A stretch of DNA of 64,000 nucleotides. Origin: Candidatus Protochlamydia amoebophila UWE25. GTDB lineage: Bacteria; Chlamydiota; Chlamydiia; Chlamydiales; Parachlamydiaceae. Numbering within the stretch: position 1 is the first letter of the stretch; each line of letters opens with the position of its first letter. Below, one piece after another: positions 1-10,600 of the stretch. The position numbers and the translations under genes were made by a program. Where the stretch lies: assembly GCF_000011565.2 (NCBI RefSeq), contig NC_005861.2, forward strand, positions 1,178,001 to 1,242,000, written 5' to 3'. The notes under the pieces were generated by a model. The model did not search any database. It was given only the letters and a program-made list of their open reading frames with translations, and had not been told where the DNA came from.

Positions 1-601
1 TCGTAATATGTTGAAAAGACTCTATAAGGCATTCTTTCAATGTAGTCAATCCGTCAACAGATTTAAAAGAAGGATGCTCAAAGATCACAGCGAGATTGAT
101 ACATACACGGTCCCAAGCTAAATAGAGGGTTAAATCATGAATAGTATGATAAGGATCTACTTGTAATAATTTTTCATAATGATTTAAAGGAGCTGCAAAT
201 AATTCTTTAACAAGAGGAACCTGAATAAGATCTCGCTTTTTTTGAATTTGATTGAGAAGAAACGTTTGATCTATTTGAGGCAGGTTTTTTACTTTTGTCA
301 AACAATCGATAAAAACTTGATCATACAAGCAGGTTAACAATACTTGTTGGTCATTTTTATTTAACATGGAGAGCAAAAAGCTATAAAGAGCATCTTCTTC
401 ATTTAATGGATGGAAAGACCAAAATAATGCCTCTAAATCGATAAGTTCTAAAAAAGACGGCCAATTTAAATGAAGCTGAAAAGAGTCAATTTCTAGGTTT
501 ACACTTGCTTGCTTATAAGCTTCTAAAAAAGCATTAAATTCTTCTTTTTCTTTAAAATGACTGATCGTTCGAATTAGGTTATTTGTCATATATGCTTTCA
601 T
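1..601 (-). CDS. Hypothetical protein, 3' end outside window
   Basis: An uninterrupted minus-strand frame runs from an ATG at 601 off the left edge of the window, giving at least 200 residues that begin MKAYMTNNLIRTISHF. The product is acidic and Leu/Asp-rich, has no signal peptide or membrane segment, and looks like a soluble helical protein. A second in-frame Met (residue 5) could also be the start. I do not recognise a family. The amino-acid composition is clearly that of a real gene. No operon partner is visible, because the 170 bp upstream is AT-rich and then runs into IS debris. Confidence 0.7.
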   Translation of the reverse strand, partial: MKAYMTNNLIRTISHFKEKEEFNAFLEAYKQASVNLEIDSFQLHLNWPSFLELIDLEALFWSFHPLNEEDALYSFLLSMLNKNDQQVLLTCLYDQVFIDCLTKVKNLPQIDQTFLLNQIQKKRDLIQVPLVKELFAAPLNHYEKLLQVDPYHTIHDLTLYLAWDRVCINLAVIFEHPSFKSVDGLTTLKECLIESFQHIT

Positions 602-772
602 AAAAACCCTGTTGTTTTCCATTCACTCCATTCTATTTTTATTCTACAGATTATGAAAACAAAAATAGAAAATTTCGCTCGGTATTTTTTTTAATGTTTT
701 ATTATTTAAAAAATGATTGACTCTGTCAAGCAAACTAAAAGTTGCTACGTCTAAGCTATCCTTCATAAAAGA

Positions 773-1082
773 TGACATGCCCCACAAAAAGTTCCAACAA
801 AAAGCAACAAATCCTGATCATGCTATCTTAAAAAAAGGAAAATAGTATGAAGAAAAAGTTCAAAAAACAAATCATTAAAATCCTAAAAGAAGTTGACTCT
901 GAAACATCTCTTACAGAAGTTTATTGCAAGTACGAAGTCAGCATAGCTTCTTATTATCAATGGGAAGCAAAATTTGGTGAATGGATGTTTCCGAAGCTCA
1001 ACGATGAAGAAGTCTTTAAGCTGTAAACGTTAATTTTAAAAGGCTTGTTGCTGGTCAACTTTTAGACTCGATTGTGGCTTGT
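773..1082 (+). pseudogene. IS3-family orfA relic
   Basis: From 773 the sequence begins TGACATGCCCC, which matches the left end of the IS3 copy at 24720. The ATG at 847 opens a frame (MKKKFKKQIIKILKEV...) homologous to that copy's OrfA, a helix-turn-helix DNA-binding protein of IS3 transposases. The frame is broken after the FGEW/FGGM position by a small indel and ends at 1026. The downstream leucine-zipper part survives in another frame, recognisable as a degenerate copy of RLVTDQALDIVALKD. No orfB follows. It is a dead fragment abutting an IS1 relic. Confidence 0.75.
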
Positions 1083-1098
1083 TTTTCAAACTGCTACG

Positions 1099-1436
1099 CG
1101 GCAGGTTTTAGCCATGCACGGCCGGAAGCGAACGCGAAAAGATGCTGAATGTCTAATGGGAAAATTACTAGAAGGCTAAAAAAAGCCCTCTTTTATACAG
1201 ATAAATTCTCAGCGTATGATGAAGCTCCTTGGATGCAACAACGACTTAGTTGGAAAGGAAGCGGGAAAAACAAGCTCTATTAAAAGTTTTAATAACACCC
1301 TTAGACAAAGATGCTCTCAACTTGTGAGAAAAACCCTCTTTTTTTCGAAGAAGTTAACTAATCCTATTGGTATGATCAACTATTTCATTTGTGATTACAA
1401 TACACAATGAAGAGCCTTAACTATTTAGCACTATCC
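1099..1436 (+). pseudogene. IS1-family transposase C-terminal relic
   Basis: The segment encodes, across frameshifts, the C-terminal half of an IS1-type transposase: RQVLAMH, then KKALFYTDKFSAY, then FNNTLRQRCSQLVRKT and NPIGMINYFICDYN. The last two motifs match the IS1-type transposase at 37453-39414. A stop in the KLLEG-KKA segment and a frame change break it. The right terminal repeat is still visible at about 1420-1436 (CTATTTAGCACTATCC, comparable with the IS1 ends at 39414 and 50404). The left half of the element is missing, replaced by the IS3 orfA relic. Confidence 0.75.
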
Positions 1437-1555
1437 AAATTTTATCATCTATATCTACCATTATTTAATATAGACTTGAATTTAAAACCAAAGAGAGATA
1501 TTTAAGATTTACGTTTGTAAAAGAAAATTTCTTGAATTGAAAGATAAGGTCAATT

Positions 1556-1756
1556 ATGCAAAAAAATATAGGAATAGTCGATCGTCTTGTGCGTTTATTC
1601 CTTGCCTTCACTTTTTTATTTCTAGCTTGGTGGGAAAGTAGCTGGGTAACTCTAGTTTTTAGCCTTTTTATTTTTTATGAAGCGGTAGCTAGTTGGTGTC
1701 TCTTCTATCAACTTATCGGCAAGAATACTTGCCCAATTGATACAAATCAAAAATAA
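1556..1756 (+). CDS. DUF2892 (YgaP-like) inner-membrane protein
   Basis: This 66-residue protein opens with MQKNIGIVDRLVRLF and contains two hydrophobic helices at about 13-30 and 31-50, separated by WWESSW. The pattern 'N-G-x-D-R-x-x-R' followed by two helices and a C-terminal G-x-N-T-C-P is characteristic of DUF2892 proteins, a small inner-membrane family sometimes fused to rhodanese domains. Its biochemical role is unknown. A purine-rich stretch (GATAAGG) sits a few bases before the ATG. It stands alone between IS debris and an intergenic stretch. Confidence 0.7.
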   Translation: MQKNIGIVDRLVRLFLAFTFLFLAWWESSWVTLVFSLFIFYEAVASWCLFYQLIGKNTCPIDTNQK

Positions 1757-1997
1757 TTAATTCCATACTGGTGTTTTAGAAAAATTAAAAGCCTTTAAGC
1801 TTCATAAATTAATTTCAATTAGTTTACTGTGGTTGGAATTCAAAATATGTTGCCTAATAACAAATACAGTTTCCGGATTCTGCAATCTTTCCTTTTTCTA
1901 TTTTTAAAGTCATTTTATATCTCAAACAGTTTAAACGGCTGAACTTATTAAAAGTCGGCGCTAAATTTTTATTTAACTAACGCCGACTTTACCTTTT

Positions 1998-2285
1998 TTA
2001 CTTCCCAAATTGTAAATAAATTCCTGCACTTGGAGCTGGTTCATAATAGGGATAGGCATTATAATAAGGAGTGCCATAATAATACGGATAAGCATATCCT
2101 CCGTAATAACCACCGTAGTAATAGTTATTGTGGTAGTAATGATCATGATCATAATAGTGGTGATAGTGATGATCATCGTGATGGTCGTGATAACGTCCCC
2201 CGCCATGGGCGAAAACTAAAAAAGGAAGAAGAGTTAAGCTAGTAAATAAAGTTTTCGTTAAATGCTGTTTAAAAAATTTTAACAT
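1998..2285 (-). CDS. Secreted His/Tyr-rich small protein
   Basis: The 95-residue product has a clear Sec signal peptide: basic start MLKFFKQHLTK, hydrophobic core, and likely cleavage after LVFA at residue 26. The mature part is dominated by His, Tyr, Asp and Gly, with runs such as HDHHDDHHYHHYYDHDH followed by Tyr-Gly-Gly repeats, and ends in APSAGIYLQFGK. The His/Asp clusters suggest metal binding in the periplasm or outer envelope, while the YGG part resembles low-complexity surface proteins. I know no family name for it. GGAGTT lies 5 bases before the ATG and supports this start. Confidence 0.65.
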   Translation of the reverse strand: MLKFFKQHLTKTLFTSLTLLPFLVFAHGGGRYHDHHDDHHYHHYYDHDHYYHNNYYYGGYYGGYAYPYYYGTPYYNAYPYYEPAPSAGIYLQFGK

Positions 2286-2519
2286 ATGAACTCCTTGATT
2301 GAGAGTTTAATGAATATCAAATGAAAAAATACATTTATGAAGAACTGCTTTTAACGCTTATTTATTCGCCTTATATAATAAATATGATTTAGAGCAAACC
2401 TTTTGAATTGAGAGTAACATTAGAAATTAAGAAAAGCGTTTGAAACAAATAGTTCATAACTTATTAAGATAATCCACCTTATTCCAAACACCCATCCTCA
2501 TTGTTATAACCACCAAGGG

Positions 2520-2547
2520 AGAGCAAATTTTTGAATTTTTTTGCTCT
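2520..2547. terminator. Stem-loop between msr gene and upstream spacer
   Basis: AGAGCAAA (2520-2527) pairs with TTTGCTCT (2540-2547) across an AT-only loop. It lies about 100 bp past the minus-strand MsrB-MsrA stop codon. The A/T-rich loop and stem base suggest a transcription terminator, but the poly-U run typical of a strong intrinsic terminator is weak on either strand. Confidence 0.4.
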
Positions 2548-2644
2548 TATAAATGTTTGGAGCCTTTTGCCCGAACATATTCGCCCCACAAAAAACAATC
2601 AATAAAAAATTTTATTAATCTTTATTGTTTTTATAACCAAAGAA

Positions 2645-3499
2645 TTAAAATCGCTTTGTATAAATATGGCAATAAGGTGTCTTTCCTGTTTTGCCATAAT
2701 AATTTTGATGATAGTTTTCTGCTGGATAAAAAACACTTGCTGGAATAACTTCTGTCACGATAGGAATTCCTTTAGTGGAAAGAAGTTGGATTAGGCACTG
2801 AGCTATTTCTTCTTGTTGCTTTGTTAAATAAAAAATAGCAGAGCGATATTGATTCCCAATATCTGGACCCTGCCTTTGAAATTGAGAAGGATCGTGGATC
2901 TCAAAAAAAAATTTCGCTAATGCTTCATAAGTAATTTTATTCTTATCATAAACAACTTCTAAGGTTTCAGCATGTTTTGTTCTTCCCGAACAAATGTCTT
3001 CATAAGTAGGATCAATGGTTACTCCCCCGCTATATCCTACTTTCGTCTTAATAACTCCTGTAAGCTTTTGGAATAAATACTCGACTCCCCAAAAACATCC
3101 TCCGGCAAATAAAGCTCGTTCATAACTCTCTTTCGTTAAAGCAGGGAGGAAGGATAAAGATACGGAGTTCACGCAGTGCCTTAAATTTTTTGTTGTTAAT
3201 CCTTCGCCTTTAAATACATGTCCTAAATGTCCGCCACATCGATGGCACAAAATTTCTATTCTTCTCCCATCGGAATCTACTTTCTTATCCACGCTTCCTT
3301 TAATTTCATCATCAAAGCTAGGCCAGCCGCAATGAGACAAGAATTTATCTGAAGATAAATAAAGAGGAGCATCACATTTTTTGCAGACATAAACACCGGG
3401 TTCTGAAAAGTGATTATATTTTCCTGTGTTTGGATATTCTGTCCCTTTAAAATTGATGACAGAATTTTCTTCCGGCGTCAGAGAATGGTATTTTTTCAT
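2645..3499 (-). CDS. msrAB: Bifunctional methionine sulfoxide reductase MsrB-MsrA
   Basis: The protein is a fusion that reduces both methionine-sulfoxide diastereomers in oxidised proteins. The MsrB half (about 4-120) shows the zinc CxxC pairs CKKC (39-42) and CHRC (85-88), the HCGWPSF motif and the catalytic Cys in RHCVNS (109). The MsrA half (about 128-284) starts with the catalytic GGCFWGVE (Cys135) and contains GYSGG and the [18 protein letters not shown] block. The B-then-A order occurs in several bacteria. The frame extends 5 codons upstream, but AAGGGG sits five bases before the ATG at 3499, so I chose that start. It is monocistronic as far as visible. Confidence 0.93.
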   Translation of the reverse strand: MKKYHSLTPEENSVINFKGTEYPNTGKYNHFSEPGVYVCKKCDAPLYLSSDKFLSHCGWPSFDDEIKGSVDKKVDSDGRRIEILCHRCGGHLGHVFKGEGLTTKNLRHCVNSVSLSFLPALTKESYERALFAGGCFWGVEYLFQKLTGVIKTKVGYSGGVTIDPTYEDICSGRTKHAETLEVVYDKNKITYEALAKFFFEIHDPSQFQRQGPDIGNQYRSAIFYLTKQQEEIAQCLIQLLSTKGIPIVTEVIPASVFYPAENYHQNYYGKTGKTPYCHIYTKRF

Positions 3500-3923
3500 T
3501 TTTCCCCTTATCATTTAAGGGTAATTTAAGATAATTACACTTATGTATCAAGTTTAGTAAAAAAAATAAAATGCGTATTTAAATAAATACATTAGAAGGG
3601 AGAGGCAATTTAATTCTCAAAATTTCTATAATTTGTTTAAAGTCTTTTTGAGATTAGTTTGTGAATCCTATTTGCGTGATACAGGTCGCCCGTCAGCGTG
3701 AATTGAGTAAGAAAATCTTTTCAAAAAAAGGTATCTTTGTCGCGAAATGGGTGTAAGGCTTTAAAGAATTTCAATGCAGCGTAATATCTTTCAAACTTGA
3801 ATAAATCATCTGAGATAATCTCCAAAAATTTTAGCCTTTAGGCGAAAGGACAATTATTATCATCAAATTAGCATGCCTAAATTTTTTATTTTTTTATTAA
3901 AAATATTTTTTGGGTGTTTTATC

Positions 3924-4148
3924 CTACTGTTTTTTTACAGATTCTACTTTATGGACAGCTTGCTTTCCTGTTTTATTGCTTTTTACAATTACTTGGGGAT
4001 TTTCGTTAGATGCTTTCACCCGTCGCTTTTTATTTTCCCCAACTTTAACAGTTTCATCTTTGACAACTTTTTTAACAACTTTTCCTTTTATAGAGCCTTG
4101 TTGAGAGTTCCATGTTACAGAGTCTCCCTTTTTTATAGATTGAGTCAT
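3924..4148 (-). CDS. DUF2945 / hypervirulence-associated Tudor-domain protein
   Basis: The 74-residue basic protein MTQSIKKGDSVTWNSQQG... has the short beta-barrel signature of the DUF2945 (HVA1/Tudor) family: an early 'KGDxVxWNSxxGxxxGxV' strand pair, and a later 'VxASxxNPQVxVKSxKTGKxAVHK' block. The family's function is not established; it is often linked to stress or nucleic-acid contexts. AAAGGAGG lies 5 bases before the ATG, a strong ribosome site. The protein is very Lys-rich and predicted cytoplasmic. There are no operon partners. Confidence 0.75.
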   Translation of the reverse strand: MTQSIKKGDSVTWNSQQGSIKGKVVKKVVKDETVKVGENKKRRVKASNENPQVIVKSNKTGKQAVHKVESVKKQ

Positions 4149-4588
4149 TTTTCCTCCTTTTAATTATTCTTTTATCTACAAACTAAATTTAATCTAATTT
4201 ATAAATTATTTTTTTACTTAGCTTTGTTTTTTATAAATTTTATTTTAGTTTAACAAATTTGGCCAATAGGCATTATAATTCAATTTTTAATAACTAAGTT
4301 TGATTTTTTGATCAATTTACTATCAATCAATAGTCTAAAAATCATTTTCTCTTTGTAGTGAGCCAAAAATCGTAAACAATTGGGAAAAATTAGCTATGAA
4401 TAACTGAACTGATGCCAAAATTTTACAATTCTTCGGTTAAATCATTTAAAAATTTGCGATGTTTTGTGTTGATACTTTGTTTATATTTTATTAAATCATG
4501 GAATAAAATTCGTCTTCTTATTCTAATTTTTCAAAAAAAATTTCCTTTCTTTTAACAAGTGTACAAAATATGGATGGCAAAAGAGGAG
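4149..4588. other. AT-rich spacer, no gene seen
   Basis: This 440-bp stretch is extremely AT-rich, with stops in all frames. I find no RNA gene, hairpin terminator or IS remnant that I can support. It presumably holds the promoter of the DUF2945 gene and the 3' end of the next transcript. Confidence 0.4.
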
Positions 4589-4843
4589 TTAAAATATTCG
4601 CTCTTGAAACAAAGACAAGCCATTTACAAAAATGAAAATGAAAGCAATGGGGAAAAAAAACAAAACCCAAAAGCAAAGCCAAAAACGAGAGCCATTATAA
4701 CGAAGATAATAAACTGAATGATCAAGTTCGAAAGTGCTGCTTGTAAATAGTAAAACAAAGGCTATTGGAAAAAAAACAAACATCCAAAAAATTAACCAGA
4801 TTAATGACCCTTGATAATGTAATTTGAAGCTACTTATGTTCAT
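4589..4843 (-). CDS. Small membrane protein with duplicated hairpin
   Basis: The 84-residue protein is two copies of one unit. The first is Y-Q-G-S-L-I-W then WMFVFFPIAFVLLF; the second is Y-N-G-S-R-F-W then WVLFFFPIAFIFIF. Each unit has one long aromatic membrane helix with a conserved FFPIAF core preceded by a Y-x-G-S-x-x-W turn. The internal duplication and the absence of frame disruption argue that it is a real gene. It is probably an inner-membrane protein. I recognise no family. Confidence 0.6.
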   Translation of the reverse strand: MNISSFKLHYQGSLIWLIFWMFVFFPIAFVLLFTSSTFELDHSVYYLRYNGSRFWLCFWVLFFFPIAFIFIFVNGLSLFQERIF

Positions 4844-5686
4844 TTTTTACCAATTATTAAATTTTTTATTAATGCATTTTTAAGTATTTTTTTCGCTTAA
4901 GCCCGACTTTTTTACATAAATTTGTGCTTTTTAATCTTTAAAATTATTTTTAATAGTAATTTCATTACCTATTTTTATCCATACACAAATTTAAATCGAG
5001 CACTTGTTGTTTTACTTAAAGTTAAATTTGATTCTTAGATTTGATTGGATCGTCCGCAGTATGTGGTTTGGAAATTAACAAAAATTTAGATAAATAAAAA
5101 AAAAACAAAATTTATGAATCAACTAGTAATTGATTAAATACGTGAATATTTGCAATAAATAGGCCTTACTCTTGGGTGCAGTAAAAAACGGATTAAACAT
5201 CCAATCCTATGTTTAACGCTTGGGCAGAATATTCAATGAGCGGGAAATTAAAAAGTTTTTTATATAAATAGTTTCATTCGAAATGAAGTTTAGCTTACAT
5301 TCACAAATTCGTTCAGCTGCTTACCCAACAAAAAGTTGAATATAATACTCAGTTAAAAACTTTTTGACGATTATCGATACGCAACTTTAATAATTGAAGC
5401 GGTTTTTATAACATTTTGTGGCTAATCATGAAATTGTAAGAAAATGGCTTGATTTTCTTAAAAACTATAAACTTTTGTGTTAAAATATTTATTATTTATT
5501 CTCAAGAGAATTTTTAGAAATAGCATTATCCTAACCCCATTCCGATTAATTCATTTTATATGAGGTAAGTGAATCAACATGACTTTTACGTCCAGTAAAA
5601 AAATATTTAATAGTTCAGTAATTATTTCTCATTTGTCAAAAAATTTCTAATTTAGCGGTATTCTAATAAAATATACTCTCGTAAAA
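4844..5686. other. AT-rich spacer, no gene recognised
   Basis: This spacer of about 840 bp has no open frame of gene quality. I looked for transposase, integrase and tRNA signatures and saw none. It may contain decayed DNA, but nothing in it is diagnostic. Confidence 0.4.
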
Positions 5687-6052
5687 TTAGCAAAGCAAAG
5701 CGCGTTCAGGACCAGCATTCTGTAAATTTTGTGTATTAGAGTAATCATAATTAATATTAATATTGAAATAAAAGTGAAAATCAATCCCTATAAACTTAGT
5801 TTTAATTGAAATAAGTCCATTTACTAATGAATAGCTATAACGGCCAACGCATTCAAGCACCTGAAAGAAAATTTTAAATATAGGATAAACAATATCTACT
5901 ATTTTGAATAAAGTAACAGTTGCCCTAAATTTAAACGACCTAAAAAGAGAAGTCGTTTGTATATTTTTTTGTGTGGATGCCTGTTCTTGACAACTTTGAT
6001 AACCAGCTAAATAATGTTTGTTGTTATTATCACATAAATCAATATTATTCAT
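5687..6052 (-). CDS. Hypothetical protein, coupled to upstream gene
   Basis: The 121-residue product (MNNIDLCDNNNKHYLAG...) starts inside the stop of the upstream gene (ATGA overlap at 6049-6052), which implies translational coupling. A hydrophobic or aromatic stretch around residues 45-75 (ATVTLFKIVDIVYPIFKIFF) may be a membrane or amphipathic helix. The tail is Asn/Tyr-rich. I recognise no family and propose no function; the coupling is the main evidence that it is expressed. Confidence 0.5.
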   Translation of the reverse strand: MNNIDLCDNNNKHYLAGYQSCQEQASTQKNIQTTSLFRSFKFRATVTLFKIVDIVYPIFKIFFQVLECVGRYSYSLVNGLISIKTKFIGIDFHFYFNININYDYSNTQNLQNAGPERALLC

Positions 6053-6819
6053 ATAAACTCTCTTACTCTTTCTTTATTGATTTGAAAAACCGGGAAATCC
6101 TCAAAAAATTCATCTATTAGCATTTTATCTACAAAATTAGCGGCATGTTGATGAAATAGATGCACCATATCTTCCATTGCTCGATGATGAACCCTGGCAA
6201 AAACTTCAGCTGGTATCATTGTTTGTTTTGGTACTTTGTGTCTATAATCATCGATGGCCCACAAGTTAGAAGGTAGATGTATATTTCGCATTTTTTGAAT
6301 AACTAAGCGGAAATTGACCAGCTTTGTTTCAGGCACTTGACTAATAAAATAATTTGTCAATTCTTCAATTTGGCAGCCTGGATTTATTTTACCTGTTAAT
6401 TTCACAAATTCAGTCCCATACAAATAATTTAACAGGAAATTTGGTAAAACTTTGGCCATTTCTCGTGTTACGCCTACATCAATTAATTTCATACATTCTC
6501 GAAATTCTTTAATAGCTTTATCCGCAATTTGTTTAGTTTTGTCAAGCTGTATTAAAATGGCATTTTCATCTGTTAAATCATTAATCTTTTTAATTTGGTA
6601 AAAATAAAATTTATAAAGACTATAGCAAAGATCCAAAGGAATTTGTGTGGTCATACTAACTGAAATACTCATGTGTGAAAAAGAAGCCGATGAACCGATT
6701 CGGTTCAAAAATTTTTGTGCCACCTCATCTGTAATACCAGGAAGACCTGTTTCTTTACTGACATGGACATCTTTACTAAGCTCTTGATAAGAATTAACAA
6801 TATCGACACAAAGATTCAT
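6049..6819 (-). CDS. Hypothetical soluble helical protein
   Basis: The product has about 256 residues and begins MNLCVDIVNSYQELS. The open frame extends four codons further to a TTG, but GGAGGA lies six bases upstream of the ATG at 6819, so that is the likely start. It is mostly helical with no signal peptide or membrane helix. No catalytic motif is visible. It is the first gene of a two-gene unit with the 121-residue protein. With no family match it could be a lineage-specific protein or an effector, but nothing in the sequence decides that. Confidence 0.6.
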   Translation of the reverse strand: MNLCVDIVNSYQELSKDVHVSKETGLPGITDEVAQKFLNRIGSSASFSHMSISVSMTTQIPLDLCYSLYKFYFYQIKKINDLTDENAILIQLDKTKQIADKAIKEFRECMKLIDVGVTREMAKVLPNFLLNYLYGTEFVKLTGKINPGCQIEELTNYFISQVPETKLVNFRLVIQKMRNIHLPSNLWAIDDYRHKVPKQTMIPAEVFARVHHRAMEDMVHLFHQHAANFVDKMLIDEFFEDFPVFQINKERVREFI

Positions 6820-7244
6820 AATTTCCTCCAATTAATCATACATTTTTGTTAAAAATTCAAGTTGTTTTTTCAAAATTTATTTTATCATTACTTTCGTTTT
6901 TGAAACTCAAGGTTTGATATTTTAAAAATTTAATAATTAGCCCATTCTAAACAACTTTAAACTTTATGCGCATTAAAGTCAGGCCTGTAGAAAACAGATT
7001 AGTTTAATTAAAAATTTTTTAATATTAAAATTTATTTTGCATTTAGATGATAAGGCTGTTTTTATTAAAATATTTTAAGTTTGGGTGATATAAAACTTGG
7101 CATGAAAACTGACCATCACCAGCCATCAAATTATTTTTTAATACTATGAAAAAGCTTTAGAATAGAATGTTTATATATGTGTTAACATATTTAGTAAAAA
7201 TTAAGTCCTTTAAAATAATTTATTTTGAAGGGCTTTGTTAATCC
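6820..7244. other. AT-rich spacer, no gene seen
   Basis: This 425-bp AT-rich region carries no supported gene. It should contain the promoter for the two-gene unit to its left and ends at the edge of the IS982 relic. Confidence 0.4.
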
Positions 7245-7640
7245 CAGTTTAACGTAAGAAACCTACAAGAATATTCTAGGAGCTTAGCAGCTTCGATTTC
7301 TGTCTTTGAAAAGAACAGTCAAGGCTTGGATGAATTCAAGCAATAATTAGCAAGACCTGCCATCAGATTGCTCAGAAATTTCCATCGACTTCGGTGCCGA
7401 TGATGTTCTATCTGACAGCTATTTTCAACAGATAATTCACACTTTCAATCATAGCCCTCTTTTTTAGCATGAGTTTATCCGCTAACGTGATCCATTGTTT
7501 TTTCATCTTCTTTACTTTTGTGAAAAGATGCATTTCCTTTTGTAGTGGAATATTGGTCAGTTTTTCTGACATATCCCCTTTATCTGCGAATGCTTTTCCT
7601 TTCACCCCTTGTATCGTTTCTGGGACAAGTTTGGAAGTAA
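7245..7640 (-). pseudogene. IS982-family transposase C-terminal relic
   Basis: Read on the minus strand, this encodes KGKAFADKGDMSEKL, then LADKLMLKKRAMIESV, then HHRHRS and LMAGLANYCLN. These are the C-terminal landmarks of IS982-type DDE transposases (GDKGYIS, LLRKRALIE, HTRHRS, LIAYC). Stops and indels break it, and only the C-terminal third survives. It is homologous, in inverted orientation, to 13290-13672 on the other side of the 1605-residue gene. Confidence 0.7.
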
Positions 7641-7666
7641 GAGCTTGATTAATTGTTTATAACCTC

Positions 7667-10600
7667 TTAATGCTTTATTAGATTACCCTTAACCCGGAAA
7701 TACTTATGAGAAGCAAGAGTCCGAGCAAGAGCTTCCATTCCCCTATCGCTTATTTGGTTTCCGTTAAGAGAGAGTTCCCTAAGAGTTGTATTGGAAGCAA
7801 GAGCCTGAGCAAGAGCTTCCATTCCCTCATCACTTATTTGGTTTCCGTTAAGAGAGAGTTCTCTAAGAGCTGTATTGGAAGCAAGAGCCTGAGCAAGAGC
7901 TTCCATTCCCTCATCGCTTATTTGGTTATATTCAAGGGAGAGTGTCTCAAGAGTATTATTGGAAGCAAGAGCCTGAGCAATTGCTTTCGCTCCCTCATCA
8001 CTTATTTGGTTATAGCTTAGAGCAAGTTTTTTAAGAACAGTATTGTAAGCAAGAGCCTTAAAGATTGCTTTCGCTCCCTTATCGCTTATTTGGTTTCCGT
8101 TAAGAAAGAGTTCCCTAAGAGTTGTATTGGAAGCAAGAGCCTGAGCAATTGCTTCCGCTCCCTCATCACTTATTTGGTTATATTCAAGGGAGATTGTCTC
8201 AAAGGTATTATTGGAAGTAAGAGCTTTACTAATTGCTTTCGCTCCCTCATCACTTATTTGGTTTCTGTCAAGCCAGAATTGTTTAATAGCAGTATTGTAA
8301 GCAAGAGCATGAGCAAGCGCTTCTACTCCCCTATCGGTTATCTGGTTACTATTAAGCCGAAGAAAACTAAGAGCCGTATTAAAAGCAAGTCCATTAGCAA
8401 TAACTTCCGCTTTCTTATCACTTATTATTCTGTAACTAAAGCTAAGCGAATTGAGCCAAGAATCATTCCTATAAAGTTGAAATAATTCTATACGGTCAAT
8501 TTCTGAGGTTTTTATTTCCCTTAAAATTTTGCTTATTCTTTCTTTTTTGACCGTTTCTAAATCTAAAGTCGGGCATCGTATAAAACTCCCTTTGAAATAG
8601 GGAGCAAACGTTGTAAAAAAAAGTGTTTTTAAATGGGGATTTTTATCGGCTTTAAGAATATGCAAAAGAGGAGCATCTAGCTGAATCGAGGCAAGTGCCA
8701 CACACCTCTTAAGTTGCAATTCTTCTAATTTGGCAAACTGCAAATAGGTTGGTGCGAGGGGGAAGCGTGGTTTTTCAAACGCACGCAGCTGAGCGCAACG
8801 GTTTAAATAAAGCGTTTTGAGATTGGGAGAGCACTTTTCGATTTCCAAAATGGCCTCTTCTTTAATAAATGAACAACCGCTTACATTTAAATAGTCGAGT
8901 TCAACATGCAAAAAAGGTTTTAACGTAATGTGATCTAAAACAACGCAGTTCATTAAAGTGACTTTTCGGGGTCGAAGACCTTTATTTTTCATTAAAAAGA
9001 TTAAGGCATGTAACACGAGGCGTTGCCGCTCTCGATCAAATCTTTCCCCTTTGACCATGTGCTTAAAATCTGCTTCAATCCATTCTCCTTCTTTGTTTGT
9101 CCCAAACGCCACATTTGAGGTGCACCGGTTTAGGGTAAACGCAAAAAGCTCACTTTGAGCTTTTTCAGGAGAGTATTCTTCGCGCTGTTGAATTTCTTCA
9201 AACGTCGGAGGCTTGCCAAAGCTGGCTGCGTCGGCTTGGGTGGAAGTGAGAGAAATGTCTACTTGGCGGTCGATCGCTTGTTGTAGCCTTTGTTTGGGAT
9301 CTAAACTGCTTGCAGCAGCTTGCTTATATTTAAAATAAACCCAGCGATCTAGGGTTTGCTTGTGACTCCCCCGTAAGTTGACGAGATAGGGTAAAAGATC
9401 GATAGGGGCAAGTCTTTTTTTATCTTTTAAAGCTTGGCGCAAGCGGTCTTGCAGATGGTAAAATTGCACGAGTAAATTCATCACCGTGCCGTTGCGTAAA
9501 AGGAGCGTTCCTTTAAAGCGATCTTCTGGGTTTTCTTCATATAACTGTTCTTCTTCTTTAGAATTAAAAAGTTGAAGTTCGCGATAAGCCGCATCTTTTT
9601 GGATTAAGTCTTCAAGCCAACTATTGAGAATGAGGTTAGGCTCTAAACGGAGAAAAGCCTGCAACACTTCAGAGTCTAAATAGTACTTAGCATCTAAGCA
9701 AAAAAGAGCCGAAGTAAAATGAACCTTATGTCCGAAGAAATGGTGGATGACCGGTTCGACAAAAGAAATATCGTTATCGACGCAGAAAATGCGGTGCGTC
9801 TTTTCTTCGACAACATAGTTCGAGAAGCGTCCATCGCCTGGACGTGTCAATAAGGCACACAGGCAAGCCCAGGTCAATTGCTTGACGTCTAGCTGTTTGA
9901 CATTTTCTAACGTCTGCCCTTGTATGGTTTTAGAAATTAAGACGGGATAGACTCGTTTTTTCCCTTTGATGTCGACCTCAAAACGTGCTAGCTGCGTTGG
10001 GGAGCTCAAATGACCCGCAATGCGTGCCGTCAGCGCATGGATGGCATATTCCAGCAAAGGATGGGTCGGCTTTTGTTTAAAATGCAGCTGATATCCGTTA
10101 TGGGTTGCACTCGCAACAGGGTGAGCGCTTTTATATTGCCGTTTGAGATTGCCTGTTTCTTCTAAGATTTGTTCACACACGGCCTGGTTGAGATACCGCG
10201 CATGTGGTACTGCCGGGCAGCGGATTTTGACTTGGAAGGGATCGTCTGGATCCGGCTGGTTGGTTGTCATGGCAAGAATTGCTTGTTGAAACTGTTCTTC
10301 TTCTAAACGCTGGCTTTGCCTAACCCCACTTGGATTAGGGATAGAGGCAAGATGAGCGCTTAACGCAGCCAAATTTTCTTCCGCGGGATAGCTATCTAAG
10401 ACTTTAAGATAAATTTCTCTTAGAGGTTCCGTGAAAGTCATCTGGGAGAGTCTTTGGTAGAAAGCTTCATGCCAATGCCAAGCCGGATCCGGATCAAGCG
10501 CATCAGCTCGTTGTCTGGAAACGAGATGATGCACGAAATGAGCGATCCAGGGCTTGAGATTTTCTATGTTATCGGGGCACAGCTCCTCTTCGTAATAAGC

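Noticed and set aside
2030-2242. Plus-strand His/Asn/Asp-rich frame opposite the His/Tyr-rich protein
   Set aside because: Shadow of the minus-strand gene, which has a clear signal peptide and ribosome site.
3600-3800. Possible tRNA or structured RNA in the spacer containing GTCGCCCGTCAGCGTG
   Set aside because: No cloverleaf could be folded by eye and no T-loop consensus was seen.
7706-8300. Possible CRISPR-like array because of regularly spaced repeats
   Set aside because: Repeats are imperfect, in frame and encode LRRs on the minus strand; there are no unique spacers between conserved palindromic units and no cas genes.
8090-8485. Plus-strand frames opposite the giant LRR gene (7706-8485) with repeated KSLSKSFHS-type units
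   Set aside because: They are antisense shadows of the 84-bp LRR repeats of the minus-strand gene; repetition comes from the real gene.
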